Shown here: positions 56,215 to 64,000 of the stretch, one piece after another
Position numbering within the stretch: position 1 is the first letter of the stretch
How the letters are laid out: each line of letters begins with the position of its first letter
The notes under the pieces: generated by a model
Seen by the model: only the letters and a program-made list of their open reading frames with translations
Databases searched by the model: none
Told to the model about the DNA's origin: nothing
Made by a program: the position numbers and the translations under genes
DNA from: Acidobacteriaceae bacterium
GTDB taxonomy: Bacteria > Acidobacteriota > Terriglobia > Terriglobales > Acidobacteriaceae
Length of the DNA: 64,000 bases
NCBI GenBank assembly: GCA_030041305.1
Contig: JASHOC010000276.1
Location: 1-64,000 of the forward strand
Direction of reading: 5' to 3'

Positions 56215-57093
56215 TTGATCGATATTCATCACCACTTGATCTACGGCGTCGACGACGGATCGCCCGATCTGGAGTCCTCGCTGGCCATGGCGGGGGAAGC
56301 GGCGCAGGAGGGAGTGACGCATATTGTCTGCACGCCTCACGCCAACGACGTCTATCCATACCACGAAGAGTTGATCCAGGCGCGGCTGACGGAGCTGCGC
56401 GAACGCCTCGACGGTGTGATGGAGTTGAGCCTGGGGTGCGATTTCCACCTTTCGGCCGAAAATATCGAGGATGCCCTCACCCATCCGTTGCGCTATTCGA
56501 TCAACGGCAAAGGCTATCTGCTCATCGAATTTCCCAACCTGATCATTCCGCCGGGAATGGCCGAAGCCATGTTTAAGCTGCGCCTGGCGGGCTACACGTT
56601 GGTCGTGACGCACCCGGAGCGTTATCCCGTGGTGTTGCGGCAGCCGGAGCGGCTGAGCGAGTGGATGCGCAAAGGATGCCTGGTCCAGGTCACCGCGGGC
56701 TCTTTATACGGGCGCTTCGGCAAAGCCGCAGAGGCTTTCGCCAACGATCTTCTGGACCGCAATTGGATTCATTTTGTGGCCAGCGATGCCCACAATCCGC
56801 TGCGGCGCCCGCCGCACCTCAAAAAGAGCTACGAATATGTGGCCAGGCGCGCTGGAGAAGAGACAGCGCAACGGTTGTTTCTCTCCAATCCGCAGGCGGC
56901 CCTCGCCGGAGCGCCCCCGCCGCCGCAGCCCGACCCCGCCGGATTGTGGGACAATGAGCGGCTGAAGTTCGACGCCCGGCGCTATTCCGCCGAGCGGCCG
57001 CCAGCGCCTTCCGACCGGGCTTCGGCCACTGGCGACAAAGACGCTTTCAAGAGCATCCCCAGAGGCTTCTGGAGCCGCATTTTTTCGCGCTAG
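56215..57093 (+). CDS. CpsB/CapC-like PHP-domain tyrosine-protein phosphatase
   Basis: [58 protein letters not shown] start. Confidence 0.93.
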   Translation: MIDIHHHLIYGVDDGSPDLESSLAMAGEAAQEGVTHIVCTPHANDVYPYHEELIQARLTELRERLDGVMELSLGCDFHLSAENIEDALTHPLRYSINGKGYLLIEFPNLIIPPGMAEAMFKLRLAGYTLVVTHPERYPVVLRQPERLSEWMRKGCLVQVTAGSLYGRFGKAAEAFANDLLDRNWIHFVASDAHNPLRRPPHLKKSYEYVARRAGEETAQRLFLSNPQAALAGAPPPPQPDPAGLWDNERLKFDARRYSAERPPAPSDRASATGDKDAFKSIPRGFWSRIFSR

Positions 57094-57354
57094 CGTGGCC
57101 CCAAATTCAAACTCTACCGCAGCCTCAAAAAACCGATCCCGGTATGCCCCGCCGGGTAGCCGAGGAGATATGAGTTCTAGCCGAAGTCTTGGCGTTTGGC
57201 GAATTTACCGCCATTTATGATGCGGGCGCGCCTGAACCACCAGTTTCGCCAAGTGAGAGACTTTCTTCAACCTTTTGGCGCACTGACTCGTCTACCGAAT
57301 AGAGACGGCAAACTCACGCTTGGCAGCAAGAACTTTGGCCCAATGGAGAAGGGT

Positions 57355-58506
57355 ATGAAGGGCGAAATCAGGATGCGTCTTGCCCAATGGCGCGCGGCGT
57401 CAGCCGTGCTCGCCGGCCTGCTGCTTGCCGCGGTCATGGTCTATGCGCAGGCGGCGCCGCATTTTCTGGGCACGGTCACCGCCATCAGCGGCAACACCAT
57501 CACCGTGAAGACTGCGCAAGGCGAGGAAAAAGTGGACGTGCCGTCCTCGGCCCAGTTGAAGCGCATCGAGCCGGGACAAACCAATCTGAACGCCGCCGCA
57601 GCCATGCAGTTCAGTGAGTTGGCGGTGGGCGACCGCGTGCTGGTGAATCTCGATCCCAACGCTTCGTCCCCGCAAGCGGTGCGGGTGGTCGCCATTAAGC
57701 AGTCGGACGTGGAGAAGCAGCGCGCCCAGGAGCAACAAGAGTGGGCGCAGGGCGTGGGCGGCCTGGTGAAGAGCGTCGATCCTGCAGCGGGCACGATCGT
57801 CCTGTCGGCCGGCGCAGGTCCAACGCCCAAGATGGTCACCATTCACACCACGCAAGCAACTGTCCTCAAGCGCTATGCGCCGGCTTCAGTAAGCTACGCC
57901 ATGGCGCAGCCCGCGCCCTTCAATACGATCCAAGTTGGCGACCAGTTGATGGCGCGCGGCGAGAGGAACGCCGACGGCTCGGAGATGAACGCGGCCGAGG
58001 TGGTTTCAGGCAGCTTCCGCAATATCTCGGGGACCATCAGCTCGGTCGATGCGGCCAATTCGAGCCTGGTGGTGAAGGACCTGGCGACTAAAAAGCAGGT
58101 AACCATCCACGTCACCCCGGAGACGCAGATGCGGCGGTTGCCGGAGCGTATGGCGCAGTTTCTGGCTGCGCGGCTCAAAGGGACTGCGCCCGCCGGACGC
58201 GGCGGAGATGCCAATGGCGGCGGGCGTCCCAGGGGGGAAACGGGCCAGGGCGCCGAGGGCGGAGGCGGAATGGATCCGCAACAGCTTTTGAGCCGCGCGC
58301 CCATGATTCATATTGCCGATCTGCAAAAGGGTGAAGCAGTGATGCTGGTGGCTACGCAGGGCGCTGCAGATGTCACTGCCATTACTTTCGTTGCGGGCGT
58401 CGAGCCGCTGCTCGAAGCTCCTGCCAGCCAGAATTTGCTGGCCAACTGGAGCATGGGCTCAAGCGCGCCCTCCGGCGATACGGGGGAGCCGGGAACGCAG
58501 CCATAA
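57355..58506 (+). CDS. Secreted DUF5666-type protein with Gly-rich linker
   Basis: Signal peptide; repeated GTVTAISGNTITVKTAQGEEKVDV / GGLVKSVDPAAGTIVLS / GTISSVDAANSSLVVKDL modules. Confidence 0.82.
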   Translation: MKGEIRMRLAQWRAASAVLAGLLLAAVMVYAQAAPHFLGTVTAISGNTITVKTAQGEEKVDVPSSAQLKRIEPGQTNLNAAAAMQFSELAVGDRVLVNLDPNASSPQAVRVVAIKQSDVEKQRAQEQQEWAQGVGGLVKSVDPAAGTIVLSAGAGPTPKMVTIHTTQATVLKRYAPASVSYAMAQPAPFNTIQVGDQLMARGERNADGSEMNAAEVVSGSFRNISGTISSVDAANSSLVVKDLATKKQVTIHVTPETQMRRLPERMAQFLAARLKGTAPAGRGGDANGGGRPRGETGQGAEGGGGMDPQQLLSRAPMIHIADLQKGEAVMLVATQGAADVTAITFVAGVEPLLEAPASQNLLANWSMGSSAPSGDTGEPGTQP

Positions 58507-58544
58507 GGGACTCAATGATCAAAAAGGGAAGCAGGTAAGGGAAA

Positions 58545-61500
58545 GTGTACTCAAGGTTGTGTTGCCTTGTTCATTATGTTATTGCCTTGGCGTTTTGTCT
58601 GGCGGCCATCGCGGCGCACGCGCAATCGACTGCGCCCGCAGGTGTATTGCGCGGGCACGTTACTGATCCCACCGGAGCGTTGATTCCCGGCGCGCAGATT
58701 ATGGTGAGGACCACGCAGGGCGCCGTTGTGGGAACCGCAACAGCCGACGCGGCTGGCGGCTTTGTGGTGCGCGGACTAGCGGCGGGAAACTTCGTCGTAG
58801 AGGCCAATTCTCAGGGCTTCGCCCATTATGTGTCGGCTCCGATTTCGCTCGTGGCCGGGCAGACCAAAACCTTCGACATCAAGATGGTGATCGAGAGCGA
58901 GCAACAGCAGGTGGAAGTGACGGCGGAAGGCGGTCCCCAGGTGAGCACCGAAGCCGGCGCCAACGCCAGCGCGGTCGTGCTCAAAGGCAAGGACCTCGAC
59001 GCACTCTCCGATGACCCCGACGAGCTTTCCAACGAATTGACGGCGCTGGCCGGGCCCTCCGCGGGTCCAAACGGCGGCCAAATTTATATCGATGGATTCA
59101 CGGGCGGGCAGTTGCCGCCAAAGTCGGCGATTCGCGAAATTCGCATCAACCAGAATCCGTTCTCCGCGGAATTCGACCGGCTGGGCTACGGACGCATTGA
59201 GATTCTCACCAAGCCCGGCGCCGACAGTCTGCACGGGCGCTTCTTCGGCATGGGCAACGACAGCGCCTTCAACACCGGCAATCCCTTCACCAAGGTCATC
59301 CCGCCTTATTACAGCATTATGGGCAACGGGACGGTGAGTGGGCCGCTGTCGAAGTGGGCTTCATTCTTTGTTAGTGTGGAAGAGCGCAACAATCAGGACG
59401 CCAGCATATACACGGCCGACACGGCGGTTCTGAGCGGAGGAACCTACGTCCCGAGCGTCGTCTCCGGCGGCCTTTTCAGTCCAGAGACCCACACCGCGGT
59501 GTCGCCCCGCATCGACCTCCAACTGGGACAGAAAAATACCCTCACGCTGCGCTACCAGTTCTGGCGCCAGGACGAAAGCGGGCAAATCGGAAATACCGCG
59601 CTGCCCACCCAGAACGCGACCTCCGACACGATTGAGCACACCTTCCAGTTGGACGATACGCAGGTGATCAACGACCGGATGGTTAATGAAACGCGTTTCG
59701 AGTACCGCCGCGAGATTACCTCGGAGACACCGGTAAGCACTGCGCCGACGGTGAGCCTTCCCAACTATTTTTCCAGCGGCGGCAATGCGGCGCAATCGTC
59801 GAGCGGCCACACCGACCATTATGAATTGCAAAACTTCACCACCATGACGGCCGGCGCGCACGCCATCAAATTCGGCGTGTGGATGCGCGACAATCGCCAG
59901 GCGACTTCGACCGACTCGAATTTCAACGGCACGTTCAATTTCCCGTCACTCAACGCCTATATCGACACTTTGAATGGATTGGCGGCGGGCCAAACCGTGG
60001 CGCAGATTGCGGCTGCCTGCCCGGCGGGCCAGGTCTGCACGCCCAATAAACTCACCTACACCACGGGCCCGATTGCGTTTCAAGGCAATTTGTACGACTC
60101 GGCGCTCTTTTTCCAGGATGATTGGAAATACAGCCCGTTCCTCACCCTGTCAGCCGGCCTGCGTTGGGAGACGCAGAACCATGTCGCGGACCACAGCGAT
60201 TTCGCGCCGCGGCTCGCCTTTGCCTACGCGCTGGACGGGCACAAGAATAGCCGTCAGGCCAAGACAGTGCTGCGCGGCGGCCTCGGTTTCTTTTACGACC
60301 GTTTTCAGATCCAGGACCTGATGAATCTGGAGCAATACAACGGCACGGCTAAGAGCCAAACGCAGACGGTGATCAGCAATCCGAGCTGCTTCGACGCGAA
60401 CAGCTTGCAGAACGCCCTTAACCAAGGCTGCGTTTCGGCCGGAGCGGCGGCATCGTCGGCGCCGCAGATCTATGCGGTCTCTCCGAGCTACCGCTCACCT
60501 TACGCCGAGCAGCTCGGGGTAGGCGTGGAGCGGCAACTGACGCGGACTTCGACGCTCACCTTCACCTATCTGCATTCGTTCGGCGTACACCAGACGGTGG
60601 TGCGCGACTCGAACGCTTTCCTGCCTTTGGCGGGAAGCTACCCGCCGTTTTACAACGCCACGACAGGACCGCGGCCCGATCCCAATCTGGGCATCGTGGA
60701 TCAGTATTTTCCCGAGGCGGTTTACAAGCAGAACCAGCTGATCGTGAACCTCAACGCGCAGTTTACGCGCACGTTCGGCGTCTCCGGTTTTTACAACTGG
60801 AACAATGCGGACTCGGACGGCGGCAATGGTTCGAATCCTTCCAACTCCTGGGACCTGAGCCAGGACTACGGCCGCGCGTATTTTGTGCATCCGCAGATGG
60901 TCTTCCTCATGGCGAATTACAGCGGCCCATGGGGCGTGACATTCAATCCATTCCTCGTCGCGCAAGCCGGAAAGCCATTCAGCGTCACCACCGCGACCGA
61001 TCTTACCGGAGACAACTTCTTCAACAACCGGCCTGCATACGCGACCGCGTCCTCCGATCCGGCTGACGTGGTGCAAACCAACTTTGGCGCGCTCGACACC
61101 AACCCGCAACCGGGTGAAACCCTGATGCCGAGCGACGTGATCTATGCACCCGCGGCCTGGGCGATGAATCTCCGCCTGAGCCGCTCCTTTGGCATCGGCC
61201 CCACGACCGAGTCGGCCGGCGGTCCAGGGCCTGGCGGTGGCGGCCCTGGCGGCGGTGGCCCTGGCGGCGGTGGACCACGGGGACGCGGGTTCGGCGGCTT
61301 CGGCGGACCGATGGGCGGCGGCGGCTTCCGCGGTGGCATGTCGAACACCGGACACAAATACTCGCTTACCTTCAGCGCCCAGGCTCTGAATCTTTTCAAT
61401 GCGATCAACTACGGCACGCCATCGGGAACCATCGTTCCCACGCTCGATTCCACGACCGGCCTGTACGGGCCCGGCGCGCGGTTTGACGTCGCTACGCACC

Positions 61501-61577
61501 TCGCCAGCGGCATGTTTGCTTCTCCGTCCGGCTCGGCGGCGCGCCGCATCTTCTTCCAGGCGTTTTTCTCGTTCTGA
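58545..61577 (+). CDS. TonB-dependent receptor / carboxypeptidase-regulatory-like outer membrane protein with Gly-rich segment
   Basis: GVLRGHVTDPTGALIPGAQIMVRTT; barrel; GTG start; terminal IFFQAFFSF. Confidence 0.9.
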   Translation: MYSRLCCLVHYVIALAFCLAAIAAHAQSTAPAGVLRGHVTDPTGALIPGAQIMVRTTQGAVVGTATADAAGGFVVRGLAAGNFVVEANSQGFAHYVSAPISLVAGQTKTFDIKMVIESEQQQVEVTAEGGPQVSTEAGANASAVVLKGKDLDALSDDPDELSNELTALAGPSAGPNGGQIYIDGFTGGQLPPKSAIREIRINQNPFSAEFDRLGYGRIEILTKPGADSLHGRFFGMGNDSAFNTGNPFTKVIPPYYSIMGNGTVSGPLSKWASFFVSVEERNNQDASIYTADTAVLSGGTYVPSVVSGGLFSPETHTAVSPRIDLQLGQKNTLTLRYQFWRQDESGQIGNTALPTQNATSDTIEHTFQLDDTQVINDRMVNETRFEYRREITSETPVSTAPTVSLPNYFSSGGNAAQSSSGHTDHYELQNFTTMTAGAHAIKFGVWMRDNRQATSTDSNFNGTFNFPSLNAYIDTLNGLAAGQTVAQIAAACPAGQVCTPNKLTYTTGPIAFQGNLYDSALFFQDDWKYSPFLTLSAGLRWETQNHVADHSDFAPRLAFAYALDGHKNSRQAKTVLRGGLGFFYDRFQIQDLMNLEQYNGTAKSQTQTVISNPSCFDANSLQNALNQGCVSAGAAASSAPQIYAVSPSYRSPYAEQLGVGVERQLTRTSTLTFTYLHSFGVHQTVVRDSNAFLPLAGSYPPFYNATTGPRPDPNLGIVDQYFPEAVYKQNQLIVNLNAQFTRTFGVSGFYNWNNADSDGGNGSNPSNSWDLSQDYGRAYFVHPQMVFLMANYSGPWGVTFNPFLVAQAGKPFSVTTATDLTGDNFFNNRPAYATASSDPADVVQTNFGALDTNPQPGETLMPSDVIYAPAAWAMNLRLSRSFGIGPTTESAGGPGPGGGGPGGGGPGGGGPRGRGFGGFGGPMGGGGFRGGMSNTGHKYSLTFSAQALNLFNAINYGTPSGTIVPTLDSTTGLYGPGARFDVATHLASGMFASPSGSAARRIFFQAFFSF

Positions 61578-61606
61578 TTTTTTCGGGTTTGCTCAAGCGA
61601 TACACC

Positions 61607-62758
61607 CTAAGGCCGGAGCTTCCGCTCCGGCCTTTTTGTGGTGCGCGCGCGCAGCTCCGAGCGGTAAAGCTTCTCCCAGTCGTCGGCGCGTCGATCGATG
61701 CTGAACTGCGCTCGAATGCGCTCGCGGGCGGCGCTGCCCAGCGCCTGGCGAGTCGATGCGGGCTGGCCCATCAAATCGAGCATTGCGGCGGCAAGCATGC
61801 GAGAATCGCGCGGTGGAACCAGCACGCCTCGATCACCGGCGAGTTCGCGCACCCCTCCAACATCGGTGGCGACCACCGGTTTTTCCATGGCCATGGCTTC
61901 GCCCACCGCCAGAGGCATGCCCTCCCACGCCGACGACATCACAAATGCGTCGGCCGCGTCCAGCAGAGCGGGAACATCGCGGCGGCGGCCCAGCCAACGC
62001 ACGCGATCCTGGGCGGCGCTCTGCGGCAAAGCAGCATTGCGGTCCGCGACGCCAGATCCAGCGCCGCCTCCATCCTTGGCCGCGCCGGCGATCCAAAGTT
62101 GGGTTTGCGGTAAGGCCACACGCACTTCAGCGAAAGCGCGAAGAAGATTGGGAAAGTCCTTGGCGGGAACCAGACGGCCGGCCGCAAGCCAGATGAAATC
62201 CGAGTGCGCGTGCATTTGGGCGCGGATGTTCGCGCGGCGGATGGGATCGGGCGAAAACTCCGCGGCGTCGATGCCGTTGGTGAGAACGAGGCATTTACGG
62301 CGTGGAATCGCTCCCAGCCGGATGAAACGCTGTGCGACGGCCTGGCTCACCGCCGTGGTGCAGCGGCTCAACGGGTCAGTCATCCGGTAGGCGAGCATGC
62401 GAGGCCAGCCGCCTTCATACACGTTGTGAACTGTGCAGAGAACTGTGGGCGCGGAAACCAACAGCTTCAGTAGCCGGGCGACCATGTTGGCGTGAAAGCT
62501 GTGGCTATGGACGAGATCGGGGCGGAAGTCGCGGAGAAAGCGGCGGGCGCGCGCGAGACCGGCGAAGGCGCTTTCCGGCGATCGAATCATACCGAGCCGC
62601 ACGACGGGAAGTTCCGTGGACCACTCCTCGGCGAAGCGTGGCTGCAGAACCATCAGCGCCACGGAATGGCCACGTTGCGCCATGCGCGCAGCTAAGGCAA
62701 GGGTCTGGCGTTCTGCTCCGCCGACTCCGAGCGAAGTAAGCACGTAAACGATGCGCAT
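61607..62758 (-). CDS. Glycosyltransferase family 4
   Basis: MRIVYVLTSLGVGGAERQTLALAARMAQRGH, SSAWEGMPLAVGEAMAMEKPVVATDVGGVRELAGDRGVLV. Confidence 0.95.
   Translation of the reverse strand: MRIVYVLTSLGVGGAERQTLALAARMAQRGHSVALMVLQPRFAEEWSTELPVVRLGMIRSPESAFAGLARARRFLRDFRPDLVHSHSFHANMVARLLKLLVSAPTVLCTVHNVYEGGWPRMLAYRMTDPLSRCTTAVSQAVAQRFIRLGAIPRRKCLVLTNGIDAAEFSPDPIRRANIRAQMHAHSDFIWLAAGRLVPAKDFPNLLRAFAEVRVALPQTQLWIAGAAKDGGGAGSGVADRNAALPQSAAQDRVRWLGRRRDVPALLDAADAFVMSSAWEGMPLAVGEAMAMEKPVVATDVGGVRELAGDRGVLVPPRDSRMLAAAMLDLMGQPASTRQALGSAARERIRAQFSIDRRADDWEKLYRSELRARTTKRPERKLRP
61609..61637. terminator. Bidirectional-type terminator hairpin overlapping the 3' end of the GT4 gene
   Basis: AAGGCCGGAGC-ttcc-GCTCCGGCCTTTTT. 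Confidence 0.85.
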
Positions 62759-62845
62759 GGAGCGCGCGCTTGCGAAGAGATTCAAGTGCAATGATCATAA
62801 CCCAGCGGGCCGTCGCCGGGTCAGCGAGTCAAAGGAGATGTCTTC

Positions 62846-64000
62846 TCAGTGCCCCGGCATCATGCCCCAGAGCATGGCCAGGGTCATGCCGATCACGATG
62901 ACGCTGGTGGCCCACGCGATCCAGTTCCAGAGCCGCGAGTTCTTGTGGTCGCCCATCAGGTCGCTGCGGTTGATGAGAAGCAGCATGAGGATGATGACCA
63001 CGGGAAGAAGAACGCCGTTCAACACCTGGGAAAGGATGGCCACGTTGATCAGTTGGGAATCGGGAAGGACGAGGACGGTCAACCCTCCGCCGACGATCAG
63101 CAGGGTGTAAAGCCAGTAGAAAAACGGCGCTTCTTTGAAGCCCTTGTCCACGCCCGATTCGAAACCCAAGCCTTCGCAAACCGTGTAGGCCGTGGAAAGC
63201 GGGAGAATGGACGCAGCAAACAGCGAAGCGTTGAAGAGCCCGAAGGCGAAGAGAATGAAAGCGTAGTCGCCGGCCAGCGGGCGCATGGCTTCGGCGGCGT
63301 CGGCGGCCACTTGAATCGCCCCCATGCCATGAACGTAGAGCGTGGCCGCACAGGCCACCACGATAAACCAGGCGATAAGATCGGTGAAAAAACAGCCCAC
63401 CACCACGTCAAGCCGCGAAGCGGGATAATCCTTGACCGGAATGCCTTTTTCCACCACCGAGGATTGCAGGTAGAACTGCATCCAGGGCGCAATGGTGGTG
63501 CCCACCACGCCGATGGCCATGTAGATGTACGCCTTGTCGCTCCATACCGATTTGCCGGGAAGCTTGACGGTGGCCAGCAGCGCCTCGTGCCAGTTGGGCT
63601 GGGCGAGCACGCCCGCGAAAATGTAAGCGATATAGACCAGCGAGGCCGTAAGGAAGATCTTCTCCGTGCTCTTGTAATCGCCGCGCAGCACCAGCAGCCA
63701 CACCAAAAATGCGCAAATCGGCACGGAGATGAACTTGGCCACGTGAAACAGCCGCATCGAGCCGGCGATGCCGATGAACTCTGTCACCACGTTGGTGTAA
63801 TTCACCGCCACCAGGAGGAGCATCATCACAAAGGTGAGGCGCAGGCCGAATTCTTCCCGGATAAGGTCGCTCAACCCTTTGCCGGTGACCACCCCCATGC
63901 GTGCGCACATCTCCTGCACCACGATCAGCGCGATGGTGATCGGGATCATGGACCAGAGAAGCGTGTACCCATATTGCGCGCCGGCCTGCGAATAGGTGAA
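62846..64000 (-). CDS. Nramp-family divalent metal transporter (partial, runs off window end)
   Basis: QAGAQYGYTLLWSMIPITIALIVVQEMCARMGVVTGKGLSDLIREEFG; ORF open to position 64000 on the minus strand. Confidence 0.95.
   Translation of the reverse strand, partial: FTYSQAGAQYGYTLLWSMIPITIALIVVQEMCARMGVVTGKGLSDLIREEFGLRLTFVMMLLLVAVNYTNVVTEFIGIAGSMRLFHVAKFISVPICAFLVWLLVLRGDYKSTEKIFLTASLVYIAYIFAGVLAQPNWHEALLATVKLPGKSVWSDKAYIYMAIGVVGTTIAPWMQFYLQSSVVEKGIPVKDYPASRLDVVVGCFFTDLIAWFIVVACAATLYVHGMGAIQVAADAAEAMRPLAGDYAFILFAFGLFNASLFAASILPLSTAYTVCEGLGFESGVDKGFKEAPFFYWLYTLLIVGGGLTVLVLPDSQLINVAILSQVLNGVLLPVVIILMLLLINRSDLMGDHKNSRLWNWIAWATSVIVIGMTLAMLWGMMPGH

Noticed and set aside
1-64000. CRISPR arrays, rRNA/tRNA operons, prophage or intact insertion sequences
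   Set aside because: No regular direct repeats with unique spacers, no conserved RNA gene motifs, and no transposase, integrase or phage structural proteins were recognised in the translations.

Overview
The window is about 64 kb of GC-rich, densely coded bacterial chromosome. I infer an acidobacterium (Terriglobia-like) from Oar-like carboxypeptidase-regulatory TonB receptors, an orphan ADOP/MacB-like permease and the overall gene set; no rRNA or marker search was possible. Most genes are housekeeping or accessory metabolism: msrA, Maf, an OYE-family oxidoreductase, gamma-carbonic anhydrase, a TolC-MFP-RND-YceH operon, a LamG/GH2 enzyme, rpmE, a tandem PTPS-PTPS-folE operon, vapBC, a YpdA-like reductase, an orphan histidine kinase, a macro-domain protein, siroheme synthase plus sulfite/nitrite reductase, pyrD, purQ, a PHP phosphatase, a GT4 and a partial Nramp transporter. 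I found no tRNA, rRNA, CRISPR array or intact IS/prophage. The strongest unexplained signals are: (1) short tandem arrays with strict 7- or 8-nt register that repeatedly begin at stop codons; one 9-heptad array lies inside a frameshifted dus gene, where gain of one heptad or loss of two would restore the frame; (2) a 12-unit octamer array with regularly spaced GGG tracts, G-quadruplex compatible, between tolC and the adaptor gene; (3) two families of structured dispersed intergenic repeats and a MITE-like 109-bp inverted-repeat element; (4) a coupled two-gene module of a HEPN-like protein and an unrecognised partner; (5) a large protein with an M15/Hedgehog-type zinc-site signature. Function calls rest on reading the supplied translations, not on database searches.
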